64,000 bases of DNA, from contig CM114272.1 in NCBI GenBank assembly GCA_050084515.1, forward strand, positions 29,884,001 through 29,948,000. Reading direction: 5' to 3'. The first letter of the stretch is position 1. Every line of letters starts with the position of its first letter. Below, in pieces: positions 49,360 through 61,467 of the stretch. This stretch comes from Blasia pusilla (Eukaryota; Marchantiophyta; Marchantiopsida; Blasiales). Made by a program: the position numbers and the translations under genes. The notes beneath the pieces were generated by a model, which saw only the letters and a list, made by a program, of their open reading frames with translations, was not told the origin of the DNA and did no database searches.

Positions 49360-50390
49360 GGGATGGGTGCTCCTTCGGGTGCTTGCTTGCTCGTTTTCTC
49401 CTATGTTTTTTGACATGCCGGATTGGCAATGAAAGTCGATGAACGGGCTCATCCTCGCGAGGCCCAGAGAAGGACACCAGCGAGAGGCTTGTGGCTTGGG
49501 ATGACTAGAGAACGGCGGAGACAGTCCATGGAACACCACTTCATGATGGAAGAGGTAGCGATTCGTTTGGTTTGTGCAGGAGAAATTGCATGGGACCGAT
49601 CCCACTGCTCTGGGGGAGTGTGAACCGGTGGGTTTGGCTGGAAGAACTTCATGGGCAGCACGCTGGGTCTCTGTTGCTGCAGTTCATCCGACCACGCATC
49701 CCATGACCAAGCAAGAAAGAGATACAGGCGTGGGATCACGAGAGAGCTTCAGGACACCGTGATTGATTACACTGACAACCGTTCCATCACTGGGAGAATT
49801 TTCCGCTTGACGGCACCGAATCCTGTATCTCTGCAGTGCCATCATCCTTGACTTTCGTCATCTGCGGGCAGGCGATTGAGCTCGAGGGTGCGTGAGGAGA
49901 GGATTTGTATAGAGTGTGGGGACATATCTCCTACTTCGTCGTTTAGAGAATTGTTTTCAAGAGAACATATGTCCGATTTCTTCGTTGACAGGATTGTCCT
50001 CTCGAGCACGAGTCTCAAACATCTGCAGTTGACAAGATGTGTGTGTCTCCAAGGGATGCCTGAGGGGCACAGACACACTTTGAGTACGATTATTCGTAAT
50101 GATTCTGACATCGCCTCTAGGAGAGCTGAGGCTTGGCCGTCCCTGAGCAGGAGACATCTTGTTGTGCGAAAGAAAATTGCAAATACAGAATGCGGTGGTG
50201 GAAGGCCTATGGGAGGATGGACACAGATCAACAGACAGGTAAACAATGAGCTTGTGGGTTCCATTTTAAGGTTGGTACTTAAGTGGCAAGGAAGACGCGG
50301 AAGGTTGGTAACAAGACGTGTTGAGGTTCATGAAGGCCATGGAATTCTTTCAGCTACGCTTAAGGACGCCGTGGTCAACTATTGATATTT
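49360..50390 (+). other. JOSL 3' flank with unrecognised open frame (possible LRR-like remnant)
   Basis: 49360 to about 49500 is probably JOSL 3'UTR. A 169-codon plus frame (49876-50385) includes SSTSLKHLQLTRCVCLQGMP, which resembles a single leucine-rich repeat, but no further repeats follow and an equally long frame runs on the other strand. It may be a broken LRR gene or chance. Confidence 0.25.
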
Positions 50391-50940
50391 TGCGGCTTGA
50401 ATCTCTAGATCGGGCAGCAGAAGTTGAAGCATATTCTCTCGGTTGTTCATCGCTCGTAAATGTTGTGAAGATCACTTGGTTACTCACTTCCAAGTTCAAT
50501 TGATCAGTCTTCCTAAGGTGGATTAAGTTGGTCTTTGGTGATGCGAATGTTGTCACCTTCTTTCAAACTTCAAAACCAGTTCGTTGGTCATTATTTGGAA
50601 ACGTTATGAATTGTCTCCCGGTGACTCACTTTCAAGTTCAAATTCTCAATCTCTCTAGGGTGGGTTTTGATGATCTTGGGTGATGCCGATGCGGCCAGCT
50701 TCTGTCAAAACTCGTCGGTTGGAGTGGAAGTTCCTCAAAACTAGTTCTTGTGAGGGGGCTGCGAACAAGAATGTGCTTTAGGTTAATGCATCGAGCGAAT
50801 TTATGCTGTAGTCAAGAGAGACATCTCATTGTGTTCAGAGGCTGTATGTAGGTGATAAGTTTGTATGCAGAGGTTGAGAAATCCAATTGAAGCTTGTAAA
50901 GGTGAGTTTTTTTCATTGTCTCACTATTCATTCACTTTAC
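50391..50940. other. Non-coding, nothing firmly recognised
   Basis: Short internal near-duplications (ACTCACTTCCAAGTTCAA near 50475, ACTCACTTTCAAGTTCAA near 50623) suggest ancient tandem duplication of about 148 bp. No protein was recognised. Confidence 0.35.
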
Positions 50941-50949
50941 CAAGCAGTG

Positions 50950-52230
50950 CAAGTTATGTTGGGTGAATGTTAAGGGAGACGTCCTACCTACTTAGTAGTG
51001 CTTCTCTTAGTCTTGTGATCATAACCTTCACGCCTGTGGTTTGACGACGCCACTGATGAAGAGAGGCACTTGTGTGGTTGATGATCTCATGGTGTTGTGA
51101 CGTTGAGCAATTGAATTGAAGCTTGTGAATGTGAGCATGAATCATGGAGTCACTTCCCTTCAGCAGGCAAAAGGATTAGTTTGGAATGAATACTGAAGCT
51201 GTTCTCATTAACTAGTGCCTGTCATAGCCTTGTAATCGTAGATCCTGCTCCGAGGTTGGACAATGCTAGAGATTGACATGGGAGCAGGAGATTAAGAAGT
51301 AAAGAAAGTAGGATCTGAGTGCAGGGAGACTCACTCAAATAGTTGTAGTGGTGGGCACACAAGAAATTGGTGTGGAGGTTCCAGGTATCAACCAAGAAGC
51401 TCTTTATAACACAATCTACCTCACCTGACTGGAGAGGGACTGCACTTGAGTAATGATTGTCCTAGCCTCGCATTGATAGATCCCATGCACTGGTTGGGCG
51501 GTGCTGTGAAGTAGTGCCTGTCGCAGTGTTGCGTCCAAGGAGTGGGGACGCTCAGGTTGGATGGTGCTCTGATCTGAGACTCTACTAATTAAGTAGTACC
51601 TGTCTTAGCCTTGTGATCATAGCACCCACGCCTTGGTTCGATGGTGGCATAGACTACGATGGGTGCACAGAGGAAGATATTAATAAAGCCACCGTATGAG
51701 ACAATGGAGACTCTGTCATATAGAGTAACTGCTGACCATAGAGAGCATTGGTGTCGAGCTTCTAAAACCTGATCGGGATCCCCAATACACGTCACTTACG
51801 AGTTGAACAGCTTTGGGCAGTGAATCTAGGTTATTGATATTGTTGGCAGCTCAGCAGTATCAGCATATAGGCCGTTGGTCTTTGTTGTGAATTTTGAGCA
51901 GGTGATGGGACTCTACTCATTAAGTAGGGCCTGTCGTAGGATTACGTCCATAGACCGTGTGCCCTGGTTGGACGGTGCTAGAGATTGGGATGGGTGCAGA
52001 GAGAGGAAGAAGTGAAAAAGGTTCCTATTATAAGAGTAAGAAGTGAGAGTGTGAGTGGAGACGGTTCAGAAGCTCTTAAAGCTCTTCATCACATGATCTA
52101 CCTTACCTGATTCTGATCCCCAATACATGTTAATTACCAGTGCTGCAGCTTTTGGCAGTGAATCTAGGTACTGAAAGCGTTGAACGATAGCAGCACGTCG
52201 CAGTAAGTTGATTGAAAACGTATTGCGTAC
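50950..52230 (+). repeat. Decayed tandem repeat family (locus 2)
   Basis: A phrase of the type ACTCATTAAGTAGTGCCTGT followed by TAGCCTTGTGATCATAG, then a GGTTGGACGGTGCTAGAGAT phrase, recurs near 50978, 51205, 51445, 51585 and 51912 at uneven spacing. TTTGGGCAGTGAATCTAGGT occurs near 51810 and, with changes, near 52147. The same words occur at 30.3-31.1 kb. No coding potential was recognised. The copies have diverged strongly. Confidence 0.65.
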
Positions 52231-54470
52231 TGAAGTCTGAGTGACAACCATAGATTTCTTAGGAATCTCAAGTGATGATTGAACAAGAGGTGGGGACTGC
52301 GTTTGCGGAGGAAAAAGTAGCCAAAGTTCAAATAGGTCGACTCCCTTATATTTCTTACCACATTGAGTTAGTCCTCTCCGTCTTGCAGCTCCTAGCCATG
52401 CCCATTTGCCTAAGGTCCCCAGCAGTGAATTCTTTTGCTACCTAAAAATTTTCGATTACGAAATATTACCAAGTGCATTAGGTAATGTAGAAATTTGAAG
52501 GTGAATCCATATAATTAAAAGGGAATCTATATTAATTCAGGTATCTCTTCACTTGTCCTCTAAGGCTCCTTTGGTGTCGACTCTATGGGCTCTATGGCTC
52601 CTACTTTGAGAGAGGGAGTTGGACTAAAAAGAGATTATAAAAAATTTAAGCATAACCCGTGTATAACTCCGGCATGCTTTTGTAAAATGATAACACCCAT
52701 CAACATCAGTCAAAATGTGTCTCTTTCGTTAAAGATGGAATTCTCACGTTTAAAATTGAATCTCCGGATTTGTTTCAATTTTCAAAATGTGTCTTTCATC
52801 AAAGACTGAATTCTCATGTCTAAAATTGAATTTGCGGTTTTGTAGGTGGGAAATACCAAACATCCACCGATGACTTGGATCTCATATTTTTGAATGATTT
52901 TTAGGCTATTTTGGGTTTATGATTTGGATTACTTTCAAATAAACTTTCCAGTAACATGTTAAATGTTTAAACAAGCATGCAAAATATATCCTAAATCATT
53001 TAGTAAACTATGAAACATTTAGACATTGTAATGACTAAGGGGAGAAATAATTAGATCTAATCTCCATGGAAGCTCTTTGTGAACCATCATTATCCGGTGA
53101 CATAGAACACAATGAGAACATGGAAAAAAAGAAAATTTCATATAGGTAATATCCTCCTCAGGTCAGATGCACGCATAACTCTTTTTTTCTCAATTTCCTA
53201 ATCTTGGAAGGACTTCTACCCTTTCTTTTTTACTTTCTTGGAAAGCGATTATTTATTTCCATGGTGGTGAAATAATCCTTATGTCTACCTTCATTTAAAT
53301 AAAGTAGCCATACTTCTTCCTTATGCATATCCTACTTCAGTAGTTAAGGTCCACTAAAATTTAGGCACTTTTCCACATATATATGAAACATTAAACTCAA
53401 AAAGCTCATCTAAATTTCCCTTGACTCTATTTGTCACTCAATTTCCCATTAACTCTATGTATGGATGGTCAAACCCTATTGCATAAAGTTTCCTCATCAC
53501 ATTTCCTTGAATTTCCAGTTTTACATAGTTGTGTGGTTGAGATTACCATTGTTTTCATGACCAAAAATGAACTTTAAATTTTGCTCGAGTGATCTATATT
53601 GAACTAGGGTCAAAACATACAAAGTATGTTTAAATTAATGGGAAATTTGAGTAAGATTTTATGGAAGTGTTCCATCTTGAATTTTTTTTTAGAAATACTT
53701 TCTTGGAAATCTACACATTTATAGGGTTTATCTACCTAGTAGGTTAGATTCTTGAAAATATGATGTATAGAAATTGACTATGATTTTGTAAGTTCACTTT
53801 GACTTTGAGAGATCACTTACCATCTTCTTATGGAAAATAGTTGATATCCAATTCTAATAAAATATAGATGAATAAGTTGAATTGAATAAAGTAACTATCC
53901 TAATTCTACTTCTCAGATTTTTTTTCCCATATTTTTTAGTCATGAAAGAAGTAGTTCAATGCCCCAAGAATGCATAAAAATGTGTAGTTCACAAATGGGC
54001 TTGATGTAGCACAAGAAGTCAAGACTCAACATTTGACAATGTTTTTTCCTAAGAACTTTTGGTCGTAGTGACGATAGTCTCTCTTCACAACTATTGGTTG
54101 GATTTCTTTCATGACAATGGAAAAGAAAAAAAGGTAAAGGTAAAGAAATCCCCATACATTTGGGTCATAATGCATACATAAGTGAAGAAACTGGATTCAT
54201 TTCCCTTTCCCTTGCAAGTAGCATGAAACATAACATTCACAAGTTGATGAAAATAATCTCTATATTCTTCAATAGAAGCTATCTCAAGATAGCTTCTAGT
54301 GAAGATCAAGATCTCATAGATATGAGAGAAGATTTGAATCTCCAAACCCAAAATCATATTAACTCCTTCACCTAATCAAGTAAAATTAGAAACTCTGGAA
54401 ATTCATCCATTGAAAAATCTTCTTCATTTTCCAACCAAAGAGGCTAGAGAAGGAAACGAAATGGATGCAT
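52231..54470. other. AT-rich spacer, nothing recognised
   Basis: About 2.2 kb of AT-rich DNA without a conserved frame, repeat or RNA that I can identify. Confidence 0.45.
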
Positions 54471-54498
54471 AAATCCCTTCATGAAGAGGTGCATCTGC

Positions 54499-54831
54499 TC
54501 AAGGAGGACTGTTCCGTGTCCTCCTCTCTGGCTCCGGAGTGATCATGGCGAGGGAATCCTCCAGCATCATCCTGGCCACAGGATACCACCTTTCTTGAGG
54601 CATGAAATCGAAGATCCACTGGGAGATGGCGTCCGGGAACTTGTTGACAGCCGTCTCGCGAAAACTCCGTCTGGTAGCAGTAGATGTTGTTGAGCTGCTG
54701 CTGCTGGTCCAGCCAGTAATATGCTGGATGTGGTACCGCAGAGCGTGCGGTCTTTTGTCCATTCGAGCTCGGGTGCAACGCAGCGCGGTGAAGAATAGCG
54801 ACTGGATCTCTAGAGGGTACTCATATATGCC
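54499..54831 (-). pseudogene. Alkaline/neutral invertase (GH100) pseudogene, 3' part, frameshifted and internally deleted
   Basis: After an acceptor TTGTTGCAG at 54832-54840, the minus strand reads GIYEYPLEIQSLFFTALRC (GH100: G-Y-P-(I/L)-E-I-Q-(A/S)-L-F). It then shifts frame to YYWLDQQQQLNNIYCYQTEF (GH100 YFWLD..QLNDIYRYKTEE) and returns to AVNKFPDAISQWIFDFMP. The next residues, WYPVARMMLEDSLAMITPEP, match the far C-terminal YLVAKMLLEDP.HIGMIS.EE of the family. About 150 residues are therefore missing between FDFMP and the C-terminus. The frameshifts plus deletion make it non-functional. Confidence 0.8.
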
Positions 54832-55093
54832 CTGCAACAAATGAATCTATCGAACGAGCTCGAGGTCAGCAACATGTACTCAAAACTGGATCACGCATGT
54901 ATTCAGAACTGGATCATGCGTATTTTTTAGTATCTGACAGCACTACTGATCTGCGGACTCCATTATTGTTCCCGTGCGAGAGATGGTCTAACAGTTGGAC
55001 GAAGTGCTCATGTCCACTTCGATCAGCCATCTACTCATATTGGACACGCATGTCCACTGCCGAAGTTCTACTAATCGTGCCTAGCTATGGAAG

Positions 55094-55450
55094 CTCGAAG
55101 TTCTACTAATCCTGCCTAGCTATGGAACCTCGAAGTTCTACTAATCGTTTGCGTGGACAGAACTTTTATGGTTCTGAAATGAAGTAGTGTATGGAAGAGA
55201 TCTAGAAATGGAGCTCGAAATGTTCAAGCAGGGAACATGACCATGGTCCAAGATTCTAAAAGTAGGGAATCTGACCATGGTCCAAGATTCTGAAAGGAGG
55301 GAATCTGACAGTGGTCTAGCCATGGATCTACTGAAGTAAACACCTCATCAGCTTCGAGTGCATAAGAGCTGAATTTCTGCGGTTGGCCCTTGGCACTCAA
55401 CTATCTGATTGCATTTTGCATTCGTTCATTCAAGCTGAACGTGCAAAGAT
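55094..55450 (+). repeat. Segmental duplication D1, copy 1
   Basis: Shares CCTAGCTATGGAAGCTCG, AGAACTTTTATGGTTCTGAA, AATGTTCAAGCAGGGAACAT and ACTTCATCAGCTTCGAATGC-type phrases in the same order with 56703-56990. The CGAAGTTCTACTAATC phrase is itself tandemly repeated at about 55070-55150. GGGAATCTGACC-type units repeat at about 55230-55315. Confidence 0.75.
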
Positions 55451-55639
55451 GTAGGTAGGAGGAGTAGAGTGATGAGAAGAACTGGAGTGGAATTCATGTT
55501 GAGATCCAGAATCCGTGTACTCATATGAGAGTTCAAAGTAACAGAAACATTAGACAATCCAGAAGTAGTTACAAAGATATATACAACATCGATTTTCGAA
55601 AGAACTGGAGGAGATGGGAATTTGAATTTTTAATTTTTA

Positions 55640-56650
55640 TCGTAGTGAGATGAGACCAAAATTTTGTTCATGGAACGAGATTGAACAGATACTCAAAATT
55701 CTCTACAATGGTTTTGAAGTCAAGATCGAGTGAATGCTACCATCATGACCTGTGCATAGCTGCCTGCCATGTTTGGCTGTAGAAAAGGCACTCGTGACGG
55801 TGACTATCGTGGATTCTTCAAGGCAAAAAGATCTGGTACTAGCTAGCATTCACTCAAAACGAAAACTAAAATCCTTATATATGTACAATGATTTAGTGAA
55901 GTTCAGCAGCAAAGGCAGTGGTGACCGACCTGGAGATATAGCATCATGACCTGTGAAGAGCTATCTACCTGCCATCTCTAACTAGCCATCGCGACGAAAA
56001 CTAAATCCTCAAATCTATATAAGGACTCGAAGTCTGATGTGATCTCCAGCCTTTCCTGCATCGAAATCAACGTTTCCTGATTCCTCATGAAGGTGAAAAG
56101 AATCCGTTCGGAGCCAGCACCATGATTGCACCCTGTAAAGCCCGTCGTAGAAATAAATGCACTACGGTTCCGATTTCAGTTTAGAACTTTAGGCTAGTCA
56201 ATCGAGTACTTGAGCTTGACGCTCCTGACTAATACTGACATCCAAGTTTTTTTCGAAGCTGTTGAGAAGGCCTAGACAGTTTGCCGACGTAGATCAGACT
56301 GTTGCGGGTGTGACGTTTTCGGATGCCGAAGGCGTGGTCAGTATGCATCCCGCAACGCTGATGGGTTCGCCGGTCGGCGCGGTAATGGAAAGAATCTCTC
56401 ACAACGATCCCGGGGATCTCGCCACAAACTCCGCCACTCCTCGTGTACCATCCTCGCTTCAAGAGGAGCTTGGCCGCTTTGAAGTCGTACCATCCTAGCT
56501 TCAAGAGGAGCTTGGCCGCTTTGAAGTCGGCCCAGTGACGTTGTTGTTTCATGCAGTCCATCAAAAGGATCTTCACGATTTCTTCGCACTTGGTGAGGAG
56601 TGCTTTCACTTTGGCTCGAGGATCCCAGCCTCCAGAATCTGAACAGGAAC
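55640..56650 (+). repeat. Inverted segmental duplication D2, left arm
   Basis: About 1 kb whose reverse complement, interrupted by small changes, occurs at 60430-61350. Shared landmarks are AGACCAAAATTTTGTTC, TGCATAGCTGCCTGCCATG, AAGGCAAAAAGATCTGGTAC, CGACCTGGAGATATAGCAT, GTCGTAGAAATAAATGC, CATCCCGCAACGCTGATGGG and CAAACTCCGCCACTCCTCG. Within it, GCTTCAAGAGGAGCTTGGCC is tandemly duplicated (about 56456 and 56498). Confidence 0.8.
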
Positions 56651-56702
56651 AGGTTCTAAGACAAACCGCAGCTCTGGTTCTCGCTCACGTGAAGCATGTT
56701 CC

Positions 56703-56990
56703 TCCTAATCCTGCCTAGCTATGGAAGCTCGTTTGCGTGGACAGAACTTTTATGGTTCTGAAATGAAGTAGTGTCTGATCTAGATTTTCACTGCCCATGC
56801 AGAGATCTAGAAACGGAGCTCGAAATGTTCAAGCAGGGAACATGACCATGGTCCAAGATTCTGAAAGTAGGGAATCTGACCGTGGTCCAGCCATGGATCT
56901 AAACACTTCATCAGCTTCGAATGCATAAGAGCTGAATTAGTTGTTGGCCCTTGCACTCATTCAAGCCGAACGTGCAAAGACGCATATCAC
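56703..56990 (+). repeat. Segmental duplication D1, copy 2
   Basis: Direct-orientation partner of 55094-55450, with small internal losses (no tandem repetition of the CGAAGTTCTACTAATC phrase). Confidence 0.75.
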
Positions 56991-57075
56991 GAGCTCGAGT
57001 GAAAGAATTCGAATGGACGAGAAGCCGTAGGTACCATTCTCTAGACATGGAGAGGGTCAGGGAAGCCGTAGGTAC

Positions 57076-57290
57076 CATTCTCTGGTCAATCATGGAGCAT
57101 CCATCCGCACACAGCAGTGTTGGGAAGGTGTCGAAGCCGTAGGCCAAGCACGCTGCCAGGATCAGCTTCATGCCGCGCTTACACTCTGCCATTGGCGCTA
57201 GGCCTTGGTCTCCGTGGTCTCCTTCACATAATCTCGCAGAATCCTGATGGATGGTGGATCACATATGATCCACCATCCACCAGGAGCGAC
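57076..57290 (-). pseudogene. Alkaline/neutral invertase pseudogene, upstream exon
   Basis: The minus strand reads [20 protein letters not shown] and [19 protein letters not shown], ending at a GTACCT donor. It fits directly before the GIYEYPLEIQ exon at 54831, as in GH100 ([21 protein letters not shown]). Immediately upstream, [12 protein letters not shown] and, in another frame, APGGWWII correspond to the preceding WWIILLRAY.K.TGD block. They are split by a palindromic insertion (57247-57280) that shifts the frame. The family enzyme hydrolyses sucrose to glucose and fructose in cytosol or organelles; this copy cannot. Confidence 0.82.
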
Positions 57291-57439
57291 TCTAAGGCCA
57301 ACTCTCCGAAGTCGGCGGACAGGATCATGGACGACTTTGAAGCTCGCAGGCATCCCACCTCCGCCCAGAGTGAAGCAATCTATTGTCTTCGTTCACGGCT
57401 GAAGGCGGAGAGCTGTCAGCAAAAAGTTCAATAAAGAAT

Positions 57440-57780
57440 GAATGATTGCAATAAAGAATCGAGTGACAAGAATCCGCTCGAAGCCATCACACGAGCGATG
57501 TTCAAGCACCATGATGCACTCTGTAAAGCCCGTCGTAGAAATAAATGCGCCACGGTTCCGATTGCAGTTTAGGCTCTTCAATCGAGTACTTGAGCTTGAA
57601 GCTCCTCACTATTCGGACATCCAAATTTTTTTCGAAGCTGTTGAAAAGGCCCAGATTGCCTCTCTTGAGCTTCCGGGGCCTCGGGAATAACCCCTGTGCA
57701 GTTTACCGACGTAGATCACGTTTACCGACGTAGGTCACTATGCATCCCGCAACGCGGATGGGTTTGCCGGTCCTCCTGTC
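57440..57780 (+). repeat. Duplication D2, partial third copy
   Basis: Shares GTAAAGCCCGTCGTAGAAAT, TCGAGTACTTGAGCTTGA, GACATCCAAATTTTTTTCGA, TGCCTCTCTTGAGCTTCC, CTGTGCAGTTTACCGACGTA and CTATGCATCCCGCAACGC with D2. It carries the TTGCCTCTCTTGAGCTTCC sequence only once, whereas the 60.75 kb copy has it as an inverted pair. The phrase GTTTACCGACGTAG.TCAC is tandemly doubled (57698-57740). Confidence 0.75.
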
Positions 57781-57974
57781 TACTACGCCACTGTTAGCAG
57801 AAGTGAATCGGTGGCGGCCCAACATCAGCATCTCGGCGCGGAGTTTGTGGGGAGAATCTGAAGAATCACCTGCGCTGGGATTCGGTCCATCAGCGCAAGA
57901 ACGCTGTCATCGTCCTCCAACTCCAACGTGTTTCCGATTGACGGTGCCTTGGGTGGGTACCAACCTATCGCTGG

Positions 57975-58510
57975 ATCCTCATGAGCGTCATTCGAGGGCT
58001 CCCCTTCGACTGCAGTCGACAGAGCTCTAGTCAAAGCGCACGGCTGCCCCTTGCCAGTAATCCACATGCAGTCTTCCTCTTCCTTGTGGAGGTTCGAGCG
58101 TCAGTCGCATTTCGATCCTCTTCTTCTGCTGGAGGCATAGATGTCCATACGACCTGAATCCCTCCCAACTGCATGAGTGATGGCGGACACTTGAGAAGTA
58201 ACATGAGCAATCATCACTTCGTCCGATTGACAGGCAACAGGAAAGTCCTCCACTTCGTCCTCTTCATTCGCAACATGAATAAGACCCTCCAAGTCGTCCA
58301 AATATGCTGTGGCACGGGGCTTAGAAGAATATCCACGAGTGATGGCTCATTCATATCGGCATCATCATCTTCCGGTTCCAGAAATGGCACGGTGAGAGTG
58401 CAGCTGCTGCCAAGGTCTCTGAGACGCCAGGATTTGTTCGAAGAAGGGCACTCGTGGTGGGATGGCACGAGCAACTCGAATAGATCTTGGGCCCCTACTA
58501 GTTCCTCCTG
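57975..58510 (-). repeat. Inverted duplication D3, copy 1
   Basis: The reverse complement of parts of this block occurs at 59870-60265: AACTAGTAGGGGCCC, CACGAGTGCCC, GCCAAGGTCTC, GAAGATGATGATGCCGATAT, GGAAGACTGCATGTGGATTA and GGGGAGCCCTCGAATGA phrases are shared in order. On this strand a 101-codon frame (58214-58519) with an acidic stretch (EPEDDDADMNEPSLVDILL) is open; I do not recognise it. Confidence 0.65.
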
Positions 58511-59621
58511 CTTCTCCACCAGCTTCCGTCTAGCCGTCTTAGCCAGCGATAAGACGACGGCGAGCTACTCGCTGGACGGCTCCATGGAGAAAGCATGAAG
58601 AGCTGAAGAGTTACCCGCAGGAGGTAATGCGTGATAGAAGGCTCCGGCGCGACTTGAGTGCCAGAACCGGAAGCATGGTGGGTGGCGAAGGTAGGAAAGC
58701 ACCAAATTCTTCAATGGAACCGAAATCGGCCTTTCCGCCTACAGAGGGCGTGACTCCAGTGGAGAGGCTCCTCCGCTCGACATGGAGACCTGAACATTCT
58801 TCCATCGTGTCGTAGGTATAGGGACGTGGTGAGAACAAGAAACTCGTCGTCGAAGAACACCAGCGAGCCGAGAGCTAGTGCGAAGTTCGTTTCCTTCTTC
58901 CTAATCGTTGGGACGTTCGGGGTGGAGAGAGTTGGAGGGTCGTCTCTGCTCTGCTGTGGCCGGTGGTTTGGTAAGCTCGCTAGGAGACTTTGTTAGCTCG
59001 AAAGTGCTTTCCCGGTGAAGAGGACGGACGAGCAGGCGAGCTAGCTTGAGAGGAGGCACGCTTGCGTTGGATAGCTCGTACTGTTGTCAATTAAATCAGA
59101 TTTTATCTTCCACCAGAGTGTGGAAGATTGTTAGGGGAGTGGAGCGTTTTCGTTCCAAAGGTCGCTTAGCCGTCCGCTCGGATTGTTAGGGGAGAGGAGC
59201 GTTTTCGTTGCAAAGCTTGCAGGCGTAAGCTCGGAGTGCTTTAATTTGTGGGCAGGGGAGATCAGGAGGAGCACCCGAGCTATGTTAGTCACTTTCTGAA
59301 GGGGAGTGCTAACGTTCTATTCTGCCATCTTGTGGTGCAAGCGGAGACCATGAGAACCAAAATTATAGAAGCCCATCTCCGGGAGAGAGGAAGACAGTCG
59401 GTGCGCTTAGCCTGAAGGAGTCCAAGGCTCCTCGTGCACAGGAGGAACAACCAGATGATAGTGGCAGTCCATCGCCAGCGAGAGGAGGAGCTTCACAGGA
59501 TTCTGCTGTAGTGGATCTCGGGTTCGACGAGTTTCTTCGCGATTATGTGGGTCTGCATCCGAACGTAAGCGTAGTGATTCCACTCGAGGTTCTGGAACCA
59601 GCAACTCCGAATTTCCAAGCC

Positions 59622-59782
59622 TCGAATGGAGTTCGATGGAGAACGCAGAACCTCGACGAGCGCAACGGGATGTCAACTCGCTCAGAAGATCAAGGTCCTT
59701 GAAAGATTTGCATTCGGTCCCAAACACCGCGGTCCAGGCTTCGGAACGGGCGATTCTGCGTTCTCCATCGAACTCCATTCGA
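59622..59782. repeat. Fold-back: 28-bp inverted repeat
   Basis: TCGAATGGAGTTCGATGGAG at about 59622 reappears reverse-complemented at about 59755-59782 over 28 bases, spanning about 100 bases. As a result both strands encode a frame beginning MEFDGERR. Confidence 0.8.
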
Positions 59783-59869
59783 GCCGTCCAGCGGGCATCT
59801 CGTCGTCGTCACGCTCATCCCTTCCAGATTTTCCTGTCAACGCACCTGTAGCAGCACCCTTCTCCTGGT

Positions 59870-60265
59870 GGAGGAGCAGGACGAACTAGTAGGGGCCCTA
59901 GATCGATTCGAGTTGCTCATGCTATCCCACCACGAGTGCCCTCCTTCGAGCAGACAGCTCCTGGCGTCTCAGAGAGCTTATGCCAAGGTCTCTTGGCTTA
60001 AGCTGCACTCTCACCGGCACAAGTGCCAATTCTGGGACCGGAAGATGATGATGCCGATATGAATGAGCCATCACTTGTGGATATTCTCCTCCATCACTGA
60101 TGTAGGAGGGATTCAGTTCGTATGGAAATCTATGCAGGAAAGAGAATCGAAATGCGACTGACACTCGAACCTCTACAAGAAAGAGGAAGACTGCATGTGG
60201 ATTACTCGCAAGGGGGCAGCCGTGCGCTTTGCAGTCGAAGGGGAGCCCTCGAATGAGAATCATCG
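59870..60265 (+). repeat. Inverted duplication D3, copy 2
   Basis: Partner of 57975-58510 in opposite orientation. Followed at 60262-60287 by a short palindrome (ATCGTCATG, ACGGC, CATGACGAT). Confidence 0.65.
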
Positions 60266-60429
60266 TCATGACGGCCATGACGATGATTTTTTCTTGTCCT
60301 AAGGAGATGACAATAATGAGGACAGGGATTCCTCTTCCGACGAAGATGAATTCTTCTTAAGATGATGAGGAACACGCTGCACATGAGCGAGAACTAGACT
60401 TGCGGTTCGTCTTAGCCTGTTAAGATTTT

Positions 60430-61350
60430 CCAGGGAGACTAGGATCCTCGAGCCAAAGTGAAAGCATCGTGAAGTTCCTTTTGATGGACGGCATGAAACA
60501 ACAACGTGACAGGGCCGACTACTAAGCGGCCCTGTCACGTTCCTCTTGAAGCGAGGGTACACGAGGAGTGGGGGAGTTTGTGGGGAGATCCCGGATCGTC
60601 TGGGAGATTCTTTCCATTACCACGCCGAGACCGATTCGTAGTAGACCAAAACCCATCAGCGTTGCGGGATGCATAGTGATCACGCGTTCGGTATCGGAAA
60701 ATCGTTGACTCCGAAGATGGCAACAGTCTGAACTGCACAGGGCCTAGATTGCCTCTCTTGAGCTCCCGGGTCCAAAGGCCCCGGGAGCTCAAGAGAGGCA
60801 ATTCGAAAAAAATTTGGATGTCCGAATAGTTAGGAGCTTCAAGCTCAAGTACTCGATTGAGGAGCCTAAACTGCAATCGGAACCGCAGCGCATTTATTTC
60901 TACGACGGGCCTTTACAGAAATCCGGGCCAGCACCATTGCTTTGGTTGCAGGAAAGGCATGCTATCAACATGATGTGACGCCAGACTTTGAGTCATTGTA
61001 TAGATTTGAGGATTTAGTTTTCGTGGTCATAGCTAGCTAGCTAGATGGCAGGCAGCTAGCTCTTCACAGGTCAGATTCGGATGCTATATCTCCAGGTCGG
61101 TCACCACGACCTTTGCTAGACAGGAATCTAGGAACATGATATGATGCTGAACTTCACTAAATCGTTTCAATTTTCGTTTTGTTAGTGTGATTGCTAGCTA
61201 GTACCAGATCTTTTTGCCTTGAGGAGTCCAGGAGCAGGCCAGACATGGAAGGCAGCTATGCACTCCATCTTGACTTCAAAATCATTGTACAGACTTGAGG
61301 ATTTTGAGTATTTGTTCAATTTTGATCCATAGAACAAAATTTTGGTCTCA
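60430..61350 (-). repeat. Inverted segmental duplication D2, right arm
   Basis: Reverse complement of 55640-56650. It contains two local hairpins absent from other copies: 60506-60541 (GTGACAGGGCCG arms) and 60748-60803 (TTGCCTCTCTTGAGCTCCCG arms with an ~8-base loop). It also has an AGCTAGCTAGCTAG run near 61030. Confidence 0.8.
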
Positions 61351-61467
61351 GGAATGTACTCACTACTCAGTACAATGACTAGGTTTGCTTTTGGTTTGGT
61401 TTTACATTTGGATGCCTCCTATCATTCATTCTACCTGATCTGATTGTAGTTCCCGTTTGACAGTGTC

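Noticed and set aside
56229-56609. 126-codon minus-strand frame with a duplicated DFKAAKLLLK phrase
   Set aside because: It spans the D2 duplication. Equivalent frames are broken in the other D2 copies, and the duplicated phrase reflects a local tandem DNA repeat.
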